Assembly: GCA_028713325.1 (NCBI GenBank)
Contig: JAQTON010000001.1
Span: 1-64,000 of the forward strand
Source: Candidatus Altimarinota bacterium
GTDB lineage: Bacteria; Patescibacteriota; Gracilibacteria; BD1-5; UBA2023
Reading direction: 5' to 3'
Length of the DNA: 64,000 nucleotides
Shown: one piece after another, positions 38,766 through 48,680 of the stretch
Layout of the letters: each line of letters begins with the position of its first letter
Position numbering within the stretch: position 1 is the stretch's first letter
The notes under the pieces: model-generated
Told to the model about the DNA's origin: nothing
The model's input: the letters and a program-made list of their open reading frames with translations, nothing else
Database searches by the model: none
Position numbers and translations under genes: made by a program

Positions 38766-40169
38766 ATGAACTTCATATTTTTCTGACGACTCGCGAAAGA
38801 GAAGGGGTTTGATTTGCTCGTCCGATCCCTTGAAAACATCATGCAAAAAACCGGAGAACTTCCTGGAAATTTCTTCCTGTTCGGGGAAGGAGATTTGCAA
38901 GAGATGTTGTTTCAAGCATTCGGGGAATCTCCTTTTTTTGAAGACTGTTCCTGACTTACTCCCGCAGAAATCGCTGATAAGATAGAGCTCCTCGAAACTT
39001 CGGAGGAGTGAGAAGAGTGCAAAATCTACTTTTTCGGATGGCAATCGCTCTCCACGATACGGGGCGTTTTGGAAGTGTCCCACTTTTCCCTGATGCCGTC
39101 GCGATTCCTCGAGACTTTCGGACTTTCGGCACTCGAGTCCCTCTCGGAAGGGGTTCCCGTGATGGGGTTTCGGAAAGGAGGACTCATTCCGTTTATATCG
39201 CAGGAACTTGCCGTTCCTTTTTCTGCAAGCGATGAGGAAAACATCGAAGCTTTCTCGAATACAATCGTGGAAATTTCGGAGAAGTATTCCTCTTTTTCTT
39301 CTCTCATGGGAGAAAAGGAATCCGATTGGGATGCTCTTTCGCATGAATCGCGACGAATCGCGGACAGCTACACTGAAGGGCGATGGATACGACAGGTTCG
39401 GGAAATGCTCCCATCGAACACGAAGAGGATTCTCCTCGCGAGCGATTATACGACTCTCCTCGGGGGGATAGAAACGCATGTACAAACCATTGCACGAACG
39501 CTTCGACAGCACGGGTATGAAGTGGAGATTTTCGGCTGGAACCTCCCGAAAGGACGGTTTTCGAAGGTGCTTCGTCTGGTGGGACTCGTATATTCTCTCT
39601 GTAATATCTCTTCTGTTTGGAGTATTCGCAGAAAGATTCGAGAATTCAAACCCGATGTTATCTGGCTCCATAGTGTGAGCCGATTTCTCGGACCACTGGT
39701 GGTTCGGGAGGTGGTGAATTGGGGGAAAGATAAAAAAAATTATGTGAAACATGAAATTTCTCAAAAGCGAAGTAATTTGAATGAAAAATGAGAACCGGAG
39801 TGAACTGTACGAGATAGTACAGTGAACGAGGAAACGGAATTTTGAAGTCAAAGAACGAGTTTTTCAGAAATTTCAACCCTGGTGACGTATCACGATCTTT
39901 GACTTTTCTCCCCCTTTCCTTCGGAAGTCGAGAGCGAAGCAATGATTTCGAAAAACCCGAGACTCGGAGCGTTTCTCTTCTCGGTACGCTCCAAGAATCC
40001 CATCATGTATCTCGCAACGTACTGTAAATATTTTCAAGTTTGTATTCTCAGGAAACTCCTGAAGAAAATCCATGTCCATATCGTCCCGTCGGCTTTTCTC
40101 GTTCCGCATATTCGCGATATAGAGGAAGTTCCGGAGGAACAAATCGTCGTACTCGAACATTTTCTCTAG
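38766..40169 (+). CDS. Glycosyltransferase (GT4 fold) with the two lobes in reversed order
   Basis: 467 residues in one frame, with several TGA=Gly. Residues 1-200 form a GT4 C-terminal lobe: FFGRLAKEKGFDLLVRSL at the very start, then PSRFLETFGLSALESLSEGVPV with the donor-binding E-x7-E. From about 225 a GT4 N-terminal lobe begins (KRILLASDYTTLLGGIETHVQTIARTL, PDVIWLHS, VTYHDLGLFSPFPS, IVPSAFL) and ends at VVLEHFL, where a normal enzyme would continue with FFGRLAKEKG. It is therefore either a circular permutation or a fusion of two truncated tandem genes. Residues 330-370 are encoded by palindromic element copy C. Activity is uncertain. Confidence 0.8.
39753..39874 (+). repeat. Palindromic element, copy C, in frame inside the glycosyltransferase gene
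   Basis: A 122-bp element with 9-bp perfect inverted ends (GAAATTTCT/AGAAATTTC) and a central CTGTAC-gagata-GTACAG hairpin. It encodes KRSNLNEKGEPEGTVR and TEFGSQRTSFSE in the same frame as the uvrA copy, with three TGA codons as Gly. It splits the glycosyltransferase between YVKHE and LVTYHDLG. Confidence 0.9.
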
Positions 40170-40251
40170 ACTCTTGATTTTTCCGTATTTCTCCATATAC
40201 TCTTAAAGAGTTACAAAAATTGTAAACTCCCTTTCTAAAATTCTAAATGTT

Positions 40252-40530
40252 ATGTCATTAAAATCATCAGTATCTCATATAAACTGAAGTAAAAAAAATT
40301 CGCCATTAAGCACTTTATCATATAAGGTAGGAGATTTAATAGAAAAGACATTACGTCTCAGTGCTAATACGCTCCCTGTGCCTCCTGATAAATACATACC
40401 GAGTAGAACTCTTATTAAGACCTTTCAGACAGGTCATGGACTTCCTCGTTGAATGATTACTCAACAAGATCACGATGAAGCATGGGAATGATTACAAAAT
40501 TATCGTTTTTGTGGTACAGATACTCAATAA
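40252..40530 (+). CDS. Hypothetical protein
   Basis: 92 residues, readable only with TGA=Gly (three TGAs). Basic N-terminal third, Pro-rich middle (LPVPPDKYIPS) and acidic end. No family recognised. It lies 22 bp before htpX, so it may be co-transcribed. Confidence 0.55.
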
Positions 40531-40552
40531 TTTACTCCATAATTCATAACAT

Positions 40553-41467
40553 ATGAACTTTCTCAAACGTATTTTTCTCTTTCTTGTGACGAATCTTGCC
40601 ATTATCCTCGTAGTAACGGCTCTCATATTCGTATTGGAACGATATTTCGGCATAGAAATTACTCCGAATCTGAGCAATGGATACCAGAGTCTCTTCATCT
40701 TCGCTCTCATCTTCGGTTTTGCGGGATCATTCCTGAGTCTCGCCATTTCCCGATGGATGGCAAAAAGAGCCTATAATATCCAGCTTCTCTCCGAGAGCCG
40801 ACTCATGGACTACGATTCCAAAACACAGATGGTCTATACCACGGTTGCAAATATCGCAAAACAAAACGGTATCGCCATGCCGGAAGTCGGAGTATACGAG
40901 AGCGAAGATCCGAACGCTTTTGCAACGGGACCGTCGAAAAATCGGTCCATCGTTGCGGTTTCGACCGGACTTCTCGAAAGTATGACTGCAGCTGAAATCG
41001 AAGGGGTAATTGCCCATGAGATGAGCCATATTCTGAGCGGTGATATGGTGACGATGACTCTCCTTCAAGGCGTGCTTAATACCTTTGTCATCTTCTTTGC
41101 CCGCATCATCGGGGAGGTTATCGACAAAACCATTCTCAAAAACGACGAGGGACACGGATGGGGATACTTCCTCTCCGTTATGATTATGGAGCTGTTGCTC
41201 GGTATTCTCGCATCCCTTGTGCTTATGACATTTTCCCGATATCGCGAATACCGTGCCGACGAAGGAAGTTCCCGCTTGGTAGGGAAAGATAAGATGATTC
41301 TCGCACTGAAACGACTCCAACACATCGTTGCAAGCCGAGAAATCGTGGACGACGGAAAACTCACTGCCTTCAAAATTCATTCGGAAAAAGGATTCTTGCA
41401 TCTCTTCATGTCGCATCCGAGTCTCGAAAATCGAATAAAAAATCTGGAGAACAATTACCAATTATAG
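40553..41467 (+). CDS. htpX: Membrane zinc protease HtpX (M48 family)
   Basis: 304 residues. Degrades misfolded membrane proteins. Two N-terminal transmembrane segments (about 8-28 and 44-66), the zinc motif HEMSH, another hydrophobic pair after it, and YRADEGSSRL supplying the third zinc ligand Glu. FATGPSKNRSIVAVSTGLL and a C-terminal SHPSLENRI are family features. No TGA codon. Followed by a terminator. Confidence 0.95.
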   Translation: MNFLKRIFLFLVTNLAIILVVTALIFVLERYFGIEITPNLSNGYQSLFIFALIFGFAGSFLSLAISRWMAKRAYNIQLLSESRLMDYDSKTQMVYTTVANIAKQNGIAMPEVGVYESEDPNAFATGPSKNRSIVAVSTGLLESMTAAEIEGVIAHEMSHILSGDMVTMTLLQGVLNTFVIFFARIIGEVIDKTILKNDEGHGWGYFLSVMIMELLLGILASLVLMTFSRYREYRADEGSSRLVGKDKMILALKRLQHIVASREIVDDGKLTAFKIHSEKGFLHLFMSHPSLENRIKNLENNYQL

Positions 41468-41506
41468 AAATAGTATCGAATGCTTATGGAAAACTATCAA
41501 ATCTAA

Positions 41507-41536
41507 AAAACCGCCCGGAAAGGGCGGTTTTATTTT
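41507..41536 (+). terminator. Terminator after htpX
   Basis: AAAACCGCCC-ggaa-AGGGCGGTTTT with a T-run. Confidence 0.9.
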
Positions 41537-41750
41537 TATATGAGCAATCGAGGAAGCATCTCGGTACCGGGTCATAAAACATAGACCGATACCGAGAACA
41601 TCGCAACAGCTCTAAGTCGTAGTACGTCATGAAGCCTCTTGAATGCAAAGTGCGATAAATAAACCATCACAATCGTACCAGCAAAGACCCCGAGGATAGA
41701 GAATATCTGATATCAAACAAAAGGATCGAGACTATATAATCAAAGAAGCA
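41536..41750 (-). CDS. Possible small membrane protein or C-terminal remnant
   Basis: A frame with three TGA=Gly (LLLGLYS, FVGYQ, VLGPGTE) and two hydrophobic stretches, ending RLLI at a TAA by the htpX terminator. It has no clear ATG: the frame runs back into the 3' end of the next gene. It may be a truncated gene or start at an internal GTG or ATG. Confidence 0.35.
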
Positions 41751-41765
41751 AGCCTATAAGACCTC

Positions 41766-42197
41766 CTATTCTGGAAAAACAATCCCCAATTTTGCCGCAA
41801 GCGTGACAAAGTATGGTTGTGCGGCAATCCAATCCCCGTGGTTTTTTACTTCATTCATCGAAAGTTTGATGCTATTGAACACGAGATATCGTTCGTTTCC
41901 GAGGTATATAAACGAGTCAAAAATACTCCCATCAGCTTCCGTGTCAAAATGAAAATCACCGGGAAGATATTCACCCTCCATTACTTCCCCGCGAATCAGT
42001 TTGAAGTCCTGACGAAAACTTGCCCGGATTTCTTGTTCGCTTCTCGCACTTTGGTGCCAATCCAGACACAAAGCATTTCCGCGAAAACTCACAAGTAACA
42101 CCTCGTCGAAAACTTTCTTGATTCCCTTCGGATCATAGACCCGATTCATGGCATCGAGAGTGGTTCGTACTGCAGTTTGAATTTCGGTCAGGTCCAT
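41766..42197 (-). CDS. Hypothetical protein
   Basis: 143 residues, soluble, alpha/beta. Starts MDLTEIQTAVRTTLDAMNRVYDPKG and has DWHQSARSEQEIRASF and GDFHFDTEADGS. No TGA codon and no family recognised. It is divergent from the channel-like gene at 42394. Confidence 0.65.
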   Translation of the reverse strand: MDLTEIQTAVRTTLDAMNRVYDPKGIKKVFDEVLLVSFRGNALCLDWHQSARSEQEIRASFRQDFKLIRGEVMEGEYLPGDFHFDTEADGSIFDSFIYLGNERYLVFNSIKLSMNEVKNHGDWIAAQPYFVTLAAKLGIVFPE

Positions 42198-42393
42198 ATT
42201 ATAAACTCCCTTTTATGTGTTTGTCCAGCATCGTGCTGTATGTGTATTTATATTGATTTCTCACCCATTGTCAAAATTTTTCTATGAAAGTTTTTTTATA
42301 ATTCGAATTGAGGATTTCAAATGGGTTTTTCTATTGATTTTTTTTACCTTCTCCCTATACTCGGTGGGTGTATTTTTAAATTTCAATAGGAAT

Positions 42394-43251
42394 ATGGAAG
42401 AATTTTCTCTCAATCAGATAAAAGGGTTCTTGTGCAGCGTAGCACCGGAAACGAAAAAAACTCTCCAAAATTTTGATGCGTTTCTCAAGAGTGAGTTAGA
42501 AAAAATCGATTATGACCAAGAAAAAAGGCTCGAAGTGCTTTTTTATCTGCTTTTAACAAAGCTTCAGATGGCATCAATAGAGACGCCCGAGATTCGAAAA
42601 TATTTTTGTCAATTTTTGGAGGAGATGAAGAAGAGTACGGTATATGTTACCTATGAAAAAAATATTGAATCTGAGAATACATTTTTTCTCGGGCGTATTT
42701 CGAATGTCACAAAAAACATTAACTATCGTCTCAAAATTCTTTCGAATAAAGTAAAAGTTAATCAGATTCGGGCATTTCTTCAGGTTTGCGAATACTATAT
42801 CCATTCCCTTGAACAGATATATAAAAACCTGAGCATGTCAGATCGAGTGATGGATCTTTATGTGGTGAGAATGGATATAAAACGGAGCGTTCATTTTTTT
42901 AATCGACGTTTCGCGTTATATGTTGGCTTCACTATCTTTAAAGGAATATCTTTGTATGGAACAAGCTTTGGTCGTCTTGCCATCACTTGTTTTTCGTCGA
43001 TTATTCTATTTGGAAGCATTTACTGGCTTGCAGATTTTTTTGCCCCTGCAAATCTTCGGATGATTGACGATCTTTATAATTATTCGGGATATCTTTTTAA
43101 TTCACTGACCACAATAACGGGACTTGGTATAGATGCGAGTCCTGCAACTTGACTCCAAAGGCTTGCTATGGGAATCAATGCCATCTATGGAATGGTTGTT
43201 TTCGGGATGCTTTTTAATGTTATCTCGACGAAACTGAGCATGAATAATTAG
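42394..43251 (+). CDS. Potassium-channel-like membrane protein with a non-canonical filter
   Basis: 285 residues. The first 165 are soluble and helical. The end holds two transmembrane segments around a pore-loop-like LFNSLTTITGLGIDASPATGLQRLAM, then IYGMVVFGMLFNVIST, the layout of Ion_trans_2 channels. The filter position reads TITGLG rather than TVGYG, so ion selectivity is uncertain. One TGA (Gly after SPAT). The start at 42394 is chosen because a TTGATT/TATACT promoter-like pair sits just upstream; an in-frame ATG at 42217 would add a hydrophobic 59-residue segment. Confidence 0.68.
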
Positions 43252-44372
43252 GTAATTTGAGTTGGAGATGGAAAGTTCTTTGGCAGATATTGAACGGTGA
43301 CATTTCTTTTTTCCTTAGCCTCTTTGACGGCCGCATCGGCTAATTTTATAGCACTTTGCTGAAGAGAAATACCCTCTTTTATGATGATATCATTCGGAAT
43401 ATCATGTATATTACAAAAACCGACTGAGGTAGTGAGAATGAGTTTCTCAGTTTTGTTGTTAAAAATAAATTCAAACGGAGTTTCCGATAGATTACACCGG
43501 ATAGTATCTATCTCATCAATCGTGGCAGTTCTTGGGAGAGTTGCAGCAAATTCATCTCATCCATATCGAGCAATAGTCCCTCCGAGTTTCTCTATAGACT
43601 GTTTGAGCGTATATGCGACATGATAAATTGCAGCATCGCCTACAGCATGATCAAAACCATCATTAATACGTTTGAATTTATCGAAATCAAAGAAAAGGAC
43701 AGATTGTATTTGGGGGATAGAATTTCCAAATAGATCTTTTCATTCGTTTATCATATTATCGAGAGATCTACGATTCAATAGTCCTGTAAGCGTATCAGTT
43801 CAGGCTGTGTGTATGGCGTGTCAGGCATTATATGCGGTAGCAAGAAGAAGTGCTGTAGGTTTCATAGTAATCATATCTTCTCGAGAGAATTCTCTTGCCC
43901 CATCGGTATTATCGAGTCCTACGATGAGATTATTACGTCCTATAGGGAAAGCGACATCAATACCAATTCCTGGAACTGGAACTTGTGAGAGTGTTTGTGT
44001 AGATGTTGCTTGTTCGAGATTTGGATTTCCAGGTATTGGAACTATTTGTCCTACATATTCAGGCTCATTACTACAAGAAGAGAAAATAAGAAGAATTTCC
44101 GCCTCTGTTACATTTACGATACGATAGAGGATGAATCGTTGAATATTGAGGATTTCTCCAACATCGAGAAGTATCTGGATAAGCTCCTGAGGACCATTTA
44201 TCGCTCTTGATCCACAGAGAAATTGGAGTGTTTCCTCTTGAATATCAAGTATGGGGTTTTTAATAGTTAATACTTCTTGCACTCTGGATTGAATATTGTC
44301 TTGTCATTGAGACATTCTATTGCTACCAATAACTCATTCATTATCAGCAACCGGATGTAATTTATGAATCAT
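43248..44372 (-). CDS. Diguanylate cyclase (GGDEF domain)
   Basis: 374 residues. The N-terminal 190 residues look like a GAF-type sensor (LIQILLDVGEILNIQRFILYRI...). The GGDEF domain begins at DTLTGLLNRRSLDNMI, with FFDFDKFKRINDGFDHAVGD and the active site RYGGDEF near residue 271. The second Gly of GGDEF is a TGA codon, as are the Gly of NEGKDL and several others. No RxxD inhibitory site precedes GGDEF. It would make cyclic di-GMP, often linked to surface attachment. It overlaps the convergent channel-like gene by 4 nt. Confidence 0.92.
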
Positions 44373-44557
44373 ATGAATTATATTTTTTAAACACTAAATG
44401 GTTTTTCTAAAAGAACCGGCGTATCTGATATGAGATACTATATAATGATTTTTTTCGAAAAAGCAATGACGATATGAAAAAACTTTTCGGTTAAATTTTG
44501 TTTTTTCTCCATCATCCATATACTCACCTGTATATTTCTCCTCTTTTCTCCACAGAA

Positions 44558-46000
44558 ATGGCACTCTACCAAAAATATCGACCCAAAGATTTTCATTCCC
44601 TTTTCGGACAGACATTTGTCCGAGAGGTTTTGCAGAATGCCCTTTTGCAGAACCGCACGGTCGGAGCCTACCTCTTTCATGGATCTCGCGGAACTGGTAA
44701 GACGACCGTCGCGCGCATTCTCGCGAAGGGAGTGAATTGTCTTTCTCTCACCGCCGACGGAAATCCTTGCGGAGAGTGTCAGAACTGTCGCGATGCGGAA
44801 AACGGAAGTCTCCTCGATATCATCGAGATAGACGCCGCTTCCAATACCGGAGTCGATAATATCCGAGATATGATCGAGCGTGCCCAGTTTCAACCGACCC
44901 AGGCACCATATAAAGTGTACATCATCGATGAGGTGCATATGCTCTCGAAAGGAGCATTTAATGCTCTTCTCAAAACTCTTGAGGAACCTCCGAAGCATGT
45001 GAAGTTTATCCTTGCGACAACGGAGATTCACCGCATTCCCGATACGATTATTTCCCGTTCGCAACGCTATGATTTCAAGCGAATCAATGCTGAGGATATT
45101 ATCGAACGACTTCATTTTATCGCTCATGCAGAGCAAATTCAGGTGGAAGAATCCGCATTGGAGCTTATCGCGAGGCTTGCCAAGTGAGGACTTCGGGACG
45201 CTATAACGCTTTTTGAACAGTACTCCGTCGGAGGGGTGTTGAAGCGAAAATATATCGAGGAAAATCTCGAACTCATCGGGGATGATTTTCTTTCGGACTT
45301 TTCGGAAGCTCTTGTTGCAAAAGATGCAGAAAAAACTCTCAAAAATCTGGATTTTCTTCGAGAAAAAAGTCTCGACGTACGACTCTTTTTGGAACAACTC
45401 CTCTTTTTTCTCCGAGATCGCATGAAAGAATCTTTAAAGAAGACAGAATTCTCTTCGTATGCGGGACTTTTCGAGATATTTGAGGGAGTGTATGGACGAT
45501 TGAAATTTTCTCCGGATCCGTTCCTTCTTCTGGAAACGAGTGCCTTCCGATGCATTGCCAGTCACTCTATTGTTCATAAGGAGTCTCCCGTAACCCTAAA
45601 GACAGAAGTCATATCCCTCCCGATTCCCGCAAAAAAAGAAGAAAAAGCCATCATCTCGCCCATCATTTCGGAAGAAAAAACCATTTCCGAGAAAAAACCA
45701 ACGAATTCTTTTGATTTCAGTCGATTCATTGAACATATACGCACAGTACCAAAGCGATCTTTTGTTTGACTCTGACTCCGGGTATCAACCTATAGCGAGG
45801 AGGGAAACACGATTGTTATACATCCGGACAATGATTTTAATTACAAAAAACTCGATTCCGCCGACGTGCGGCTCTTTCTTCAAGAAACACTCGATGCTCT
45901 TTTCGGAGAAGGGTATCAGATCAGTATCCGTAAATGAGGGATTGGGAAACAAGAACAAAAAACAACATCTCTTACGGATGATGCAACGGATATATTTTAA
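44558..46000 (+). CDS. dnaX: DNA polymerase III subunit gamma/tau
   Basis: 480 residues. AAA+ clamp-loader ATPase. MALYQKYRPKDFHSLFGQ is the standard start; Walker A GSRGTGKTT, zinc site CGECQNC, Walker B DEVHML, and the sensor region ATTEIHRIPDTIISRSQ follow. The TGA in LAK-G-GLRDAI is at an invariant Gly. The last 80 residues are reached only through three more TGA codons (SFVGLGL, RKGGIG), and end DATDIF. No frameshift signal for a short gamma form was evident. Confidence 0.94.
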
Positions 46001-46035
46001 TCTCGCCATTCTTAATTTCTTATTTTTCGTTCCCT

Positions 46036-47256
46036 ATGCATCTCCCGTTTCTTTTCAAACTTATTCTCAATCGTTATTTTTTCCAGAAGCTCTTTGCCGT
46101 AGCCCTTCTTTTCATAGGAATCTATTTTCTCGAGTCTTTCCTCGCTATCTTCCTCATAGCCTTTCTTTTTTCCTATCTTTTTCTCGACGTAGCAAAGGCT
46201 ATAAGTCTCAAAATGATGCAATTGAGTGATCATGTGTCTCACAGATTGGTTCGGAAATTTTTTCGAACAGGATCCTCTCTTCCTATCGTCATCACGGTTG
46301 TATACATCACCTTCATCGCCGTAGTGGTTTCACTTTTCTATACGCTCATTCCACACTTATTGGAGGAATGAAAAGGACTTATTCATGATGCTCCGGTTAT
46401 CACCAATCAGCTTCAAGGTGCTATTGCCAGACTGGAAAATAGCGTAAATATGGATCTCGGTATCAATAAGGCTCTGAGCAGTATTTTTAATCCGGTATCG
46501 GTTCAAGAAATTGTAAAAGGAACATTTGAAAATATTAAAAATATCGGAATATTTTTGACAAAATTTTTCATCGCTCTTATTTTGAGTTATGTGTTTCTGA
46601 TAGACAGAAGGAAGATAAGTGATTATCTTGAAGCGATGAAAGGAGGGAATTTTTCATTTCTCTATGAAGAATACCGTATTATCTTCGGGAAGATTACCAA
46701 AGGATTCGGTCTTATCTTTAAGGCACAAGCAATCATTGCACTCGTGAACGCAGTACTTACCATTCTCGGACTTCTGATTATCAGTTTTTTTCATGAAGGA
46801 GGGACTTTCCCGTATATCATCACTCTTGGGGTTATCGTTTTCATCTTCGGATTCGTCCCTATTCTCTGAACATTTCTTTCCGCTGTTCCCATTCTTATTA
46901 TCGGATATAATTACGGTGGCACCAGTGTTATAATGGCCATTATCAGTATGGCGATTTTCATCCACGCGGTAGAGGCGTACTATCTCAATCCGAAAATAGT
47001 TTCCTCTTATATGGAACTCCCGGTATTCCTTACATTTTTGATACTTCTCGTCTCCGAACATATCTTCGGATTTGTCGGACTTCTCATCGGAGTTCCGCTT
47101 TTCTATATCCTGGTGGATGTACTCAAGGATTTCGATCAATTCATCACCAAGATCTCTCATGCGTCCAATCTTTTCCGTGAAACCAAGGAGGGGACAAAGG
47201 AAGCTATTTCTCACGATATACGACTGAGTCGTTCGGGAAAACGGGAGGGAAAATAG
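46036..47256 (+). CDS. AI-2E family transporter (UPF0118)
   Basis: 406 residues with two TGA codons (LLEE-G-KGLIHD, VPIL-G-TFLSAVP). Eight predicted transmembrane segments with the family marks VTVVYITFIAVVVSLFYTLIP, LILSYVFLIDRRK, GFVPILGTFLSAVPILIIG and EAYYLNPKIVSSYMELPVFLTFLILLV...GFVGLLIGVP. Members export small molecules or signalling compounds or act as Na+/H+ antiporters; the substrate here is unknown. Confidence 0.9.
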
Positions 47257-47295
47257 GGGAGTTTATTTTTGATTTTTCCGGAAAATCCTTATAAT

Positions 47296-47536
47296 CGAAA
47301 CGCATCTTGTTTTGCTCGTGCATCTGCCTCGATTTTTTCTCTACAATTTTGTACGCTTTCAAAGGAGTGACTCAAGAATGGTGTGGTCATCGTACCTTCC
47401 AGGTTGCTCCTCACGTCGTCCCCACAGGGGATGGCGATTACCGCCGAAAGGGAATACAAATGGGGTTACAACGGCGTATCCGAAGATGTTCTGAATGAAT
47501 TAAAAAATACCCTACAAACTTGTAGGGTATTTTTAT
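47296..47536 (+). ncRNA. Putative ncRNA of about 235 nt with promoter and terminator
   Basis: TTGATT near 47272 and TATAAT near 47290 form a promoter. The transcript would end in the stem AAAAATACCCTACAA-act-TTGTAGGGTATTTTT at 47501-47535. The body is GC-richer than its surroundings and has AGGAG/CTCCT and other pairings. Reading frames of 60 or so codons exist but none looks protein-like. It is not recognised as RNase P, tmRNA, 6S or SRP RNA. Confidence 0.5.
47501..47535. terminator. Bidirectional terminator
   Basis: A perfect stem with A-run and T-run flanks, lying between the putative ncRNA and the convergent pilin gene. Confidence 0.88.
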
Positions 47537-47555
47537 TGGGTTAACTGAGAAACTT

Positions 47556-48515
47556 TTATGGTGCGAAAGTACAGTAATTCGTTGTTCCATCACCAAACTT
47601 CCCATTCACAGGATCTGTGTCAAATACGCAATTCACCGAGGTATCAAGATCTGCTTTACAACTCGTAATACTCGTATCAACACCTCCGTTTACCCCAGTA
47701 CACCCCCATGTCCACTTGTTAACAACTCAACCGTTGTCGAGCATTCCCGTAGAAGTTCCGACTGCACAAAGATTATTCGTTGGTGTTACCGTGAAGAGTT
47801 GTCCATTGGCAGTTCCGCATGATCCGTCTTCCGGTACGTTAGTTGGAGGGACGAGAGCCAATGTGCCTCCCATAACAATGGTTTCTGTTCCAGAGAAAGT
47901 TTTTATTCCGTCTGCTCCAATAGGTTCTGTGTCCCAAGCGGCCGCATCGACCACGAGATTATTGATTTCTCCGGTAGCGGTGAAGTTTCCTTTTATGAAA
48001 GCGTATCCCACTGCACCACTTGCAGCAAATGCCTGACTTACAAACGAAGGGAGAATGAACGCAGATTTTGCATTTTCCGGATTTTCTAATGTTGCGAGAA
48101 CCTGATATTTTTTCTCATTAGGGAAATAACCGTATCGGTATTCCTGAAATCCGTCATAAACAGCGGTATCGTTCCCCATTACTTTAATAGACTGAAGGAG
48201 TGTGTCATTGATTATTCCATAATACCCGGTCATCGTCAGTCCGGATCCGACAAGCGATATATTGTAACCGGTAGACGTCTTGGAAGTATTAACGAATGTT
48301 CCTGCGGCAAATGCTATATCGAATCCTTTTGCAATGAGAGCGGCATTTGAAATACGTTTGGAATCCCGGGAACTACTTAAATATCCGCTGGCAGAAATGA
48401 AAGCGATGGTTCCGAGAATGGCAAGAATCGAAATAACAACGATAAGCTCCACAAGAGTGAAACCAGAAAGAGAAGAATAGGCTTTTTTTGTTTGTTTTTT
48501 TATTGTGATTGCCAT
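47556..48515 (-). CDS. Type IV pilin-like protein
   Basis: 319 residues. The N-terminus has a short basic leader, then the prepilin peptidase site SG/FTLVELIVVISILAIL, with the Glu at position +5 and a hydrophobic helix that packs the pilus core. The rest is a large, Gly/Thr-rich extracellular domain with six or so Cys near the C-terminus (TWGCTGVNGG...SCKADL...NCVFDT...YCTFAP). One TGA (LDNG-G-VVNKW). A longer antisense frame covering 48516-50114 is a shadow of the CNNM gene. No pilus assembly genes are in the window. Confidence 0.88.
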
Positions 48516-48680
48516 AAAAATAATAGTTAGAAAAAAATAATAGTTAAAAACTGAGGTATGTATTCCCGAGAAGTTTATACTTAAAAAATAGAAAGTCAAA
48601 AAAAAAATCCTTTCTTCGAAAAACTTGCAAATTAGAAGAAACCAATATAATACTTCACATTCTATTCTTTTTCCTTCATT

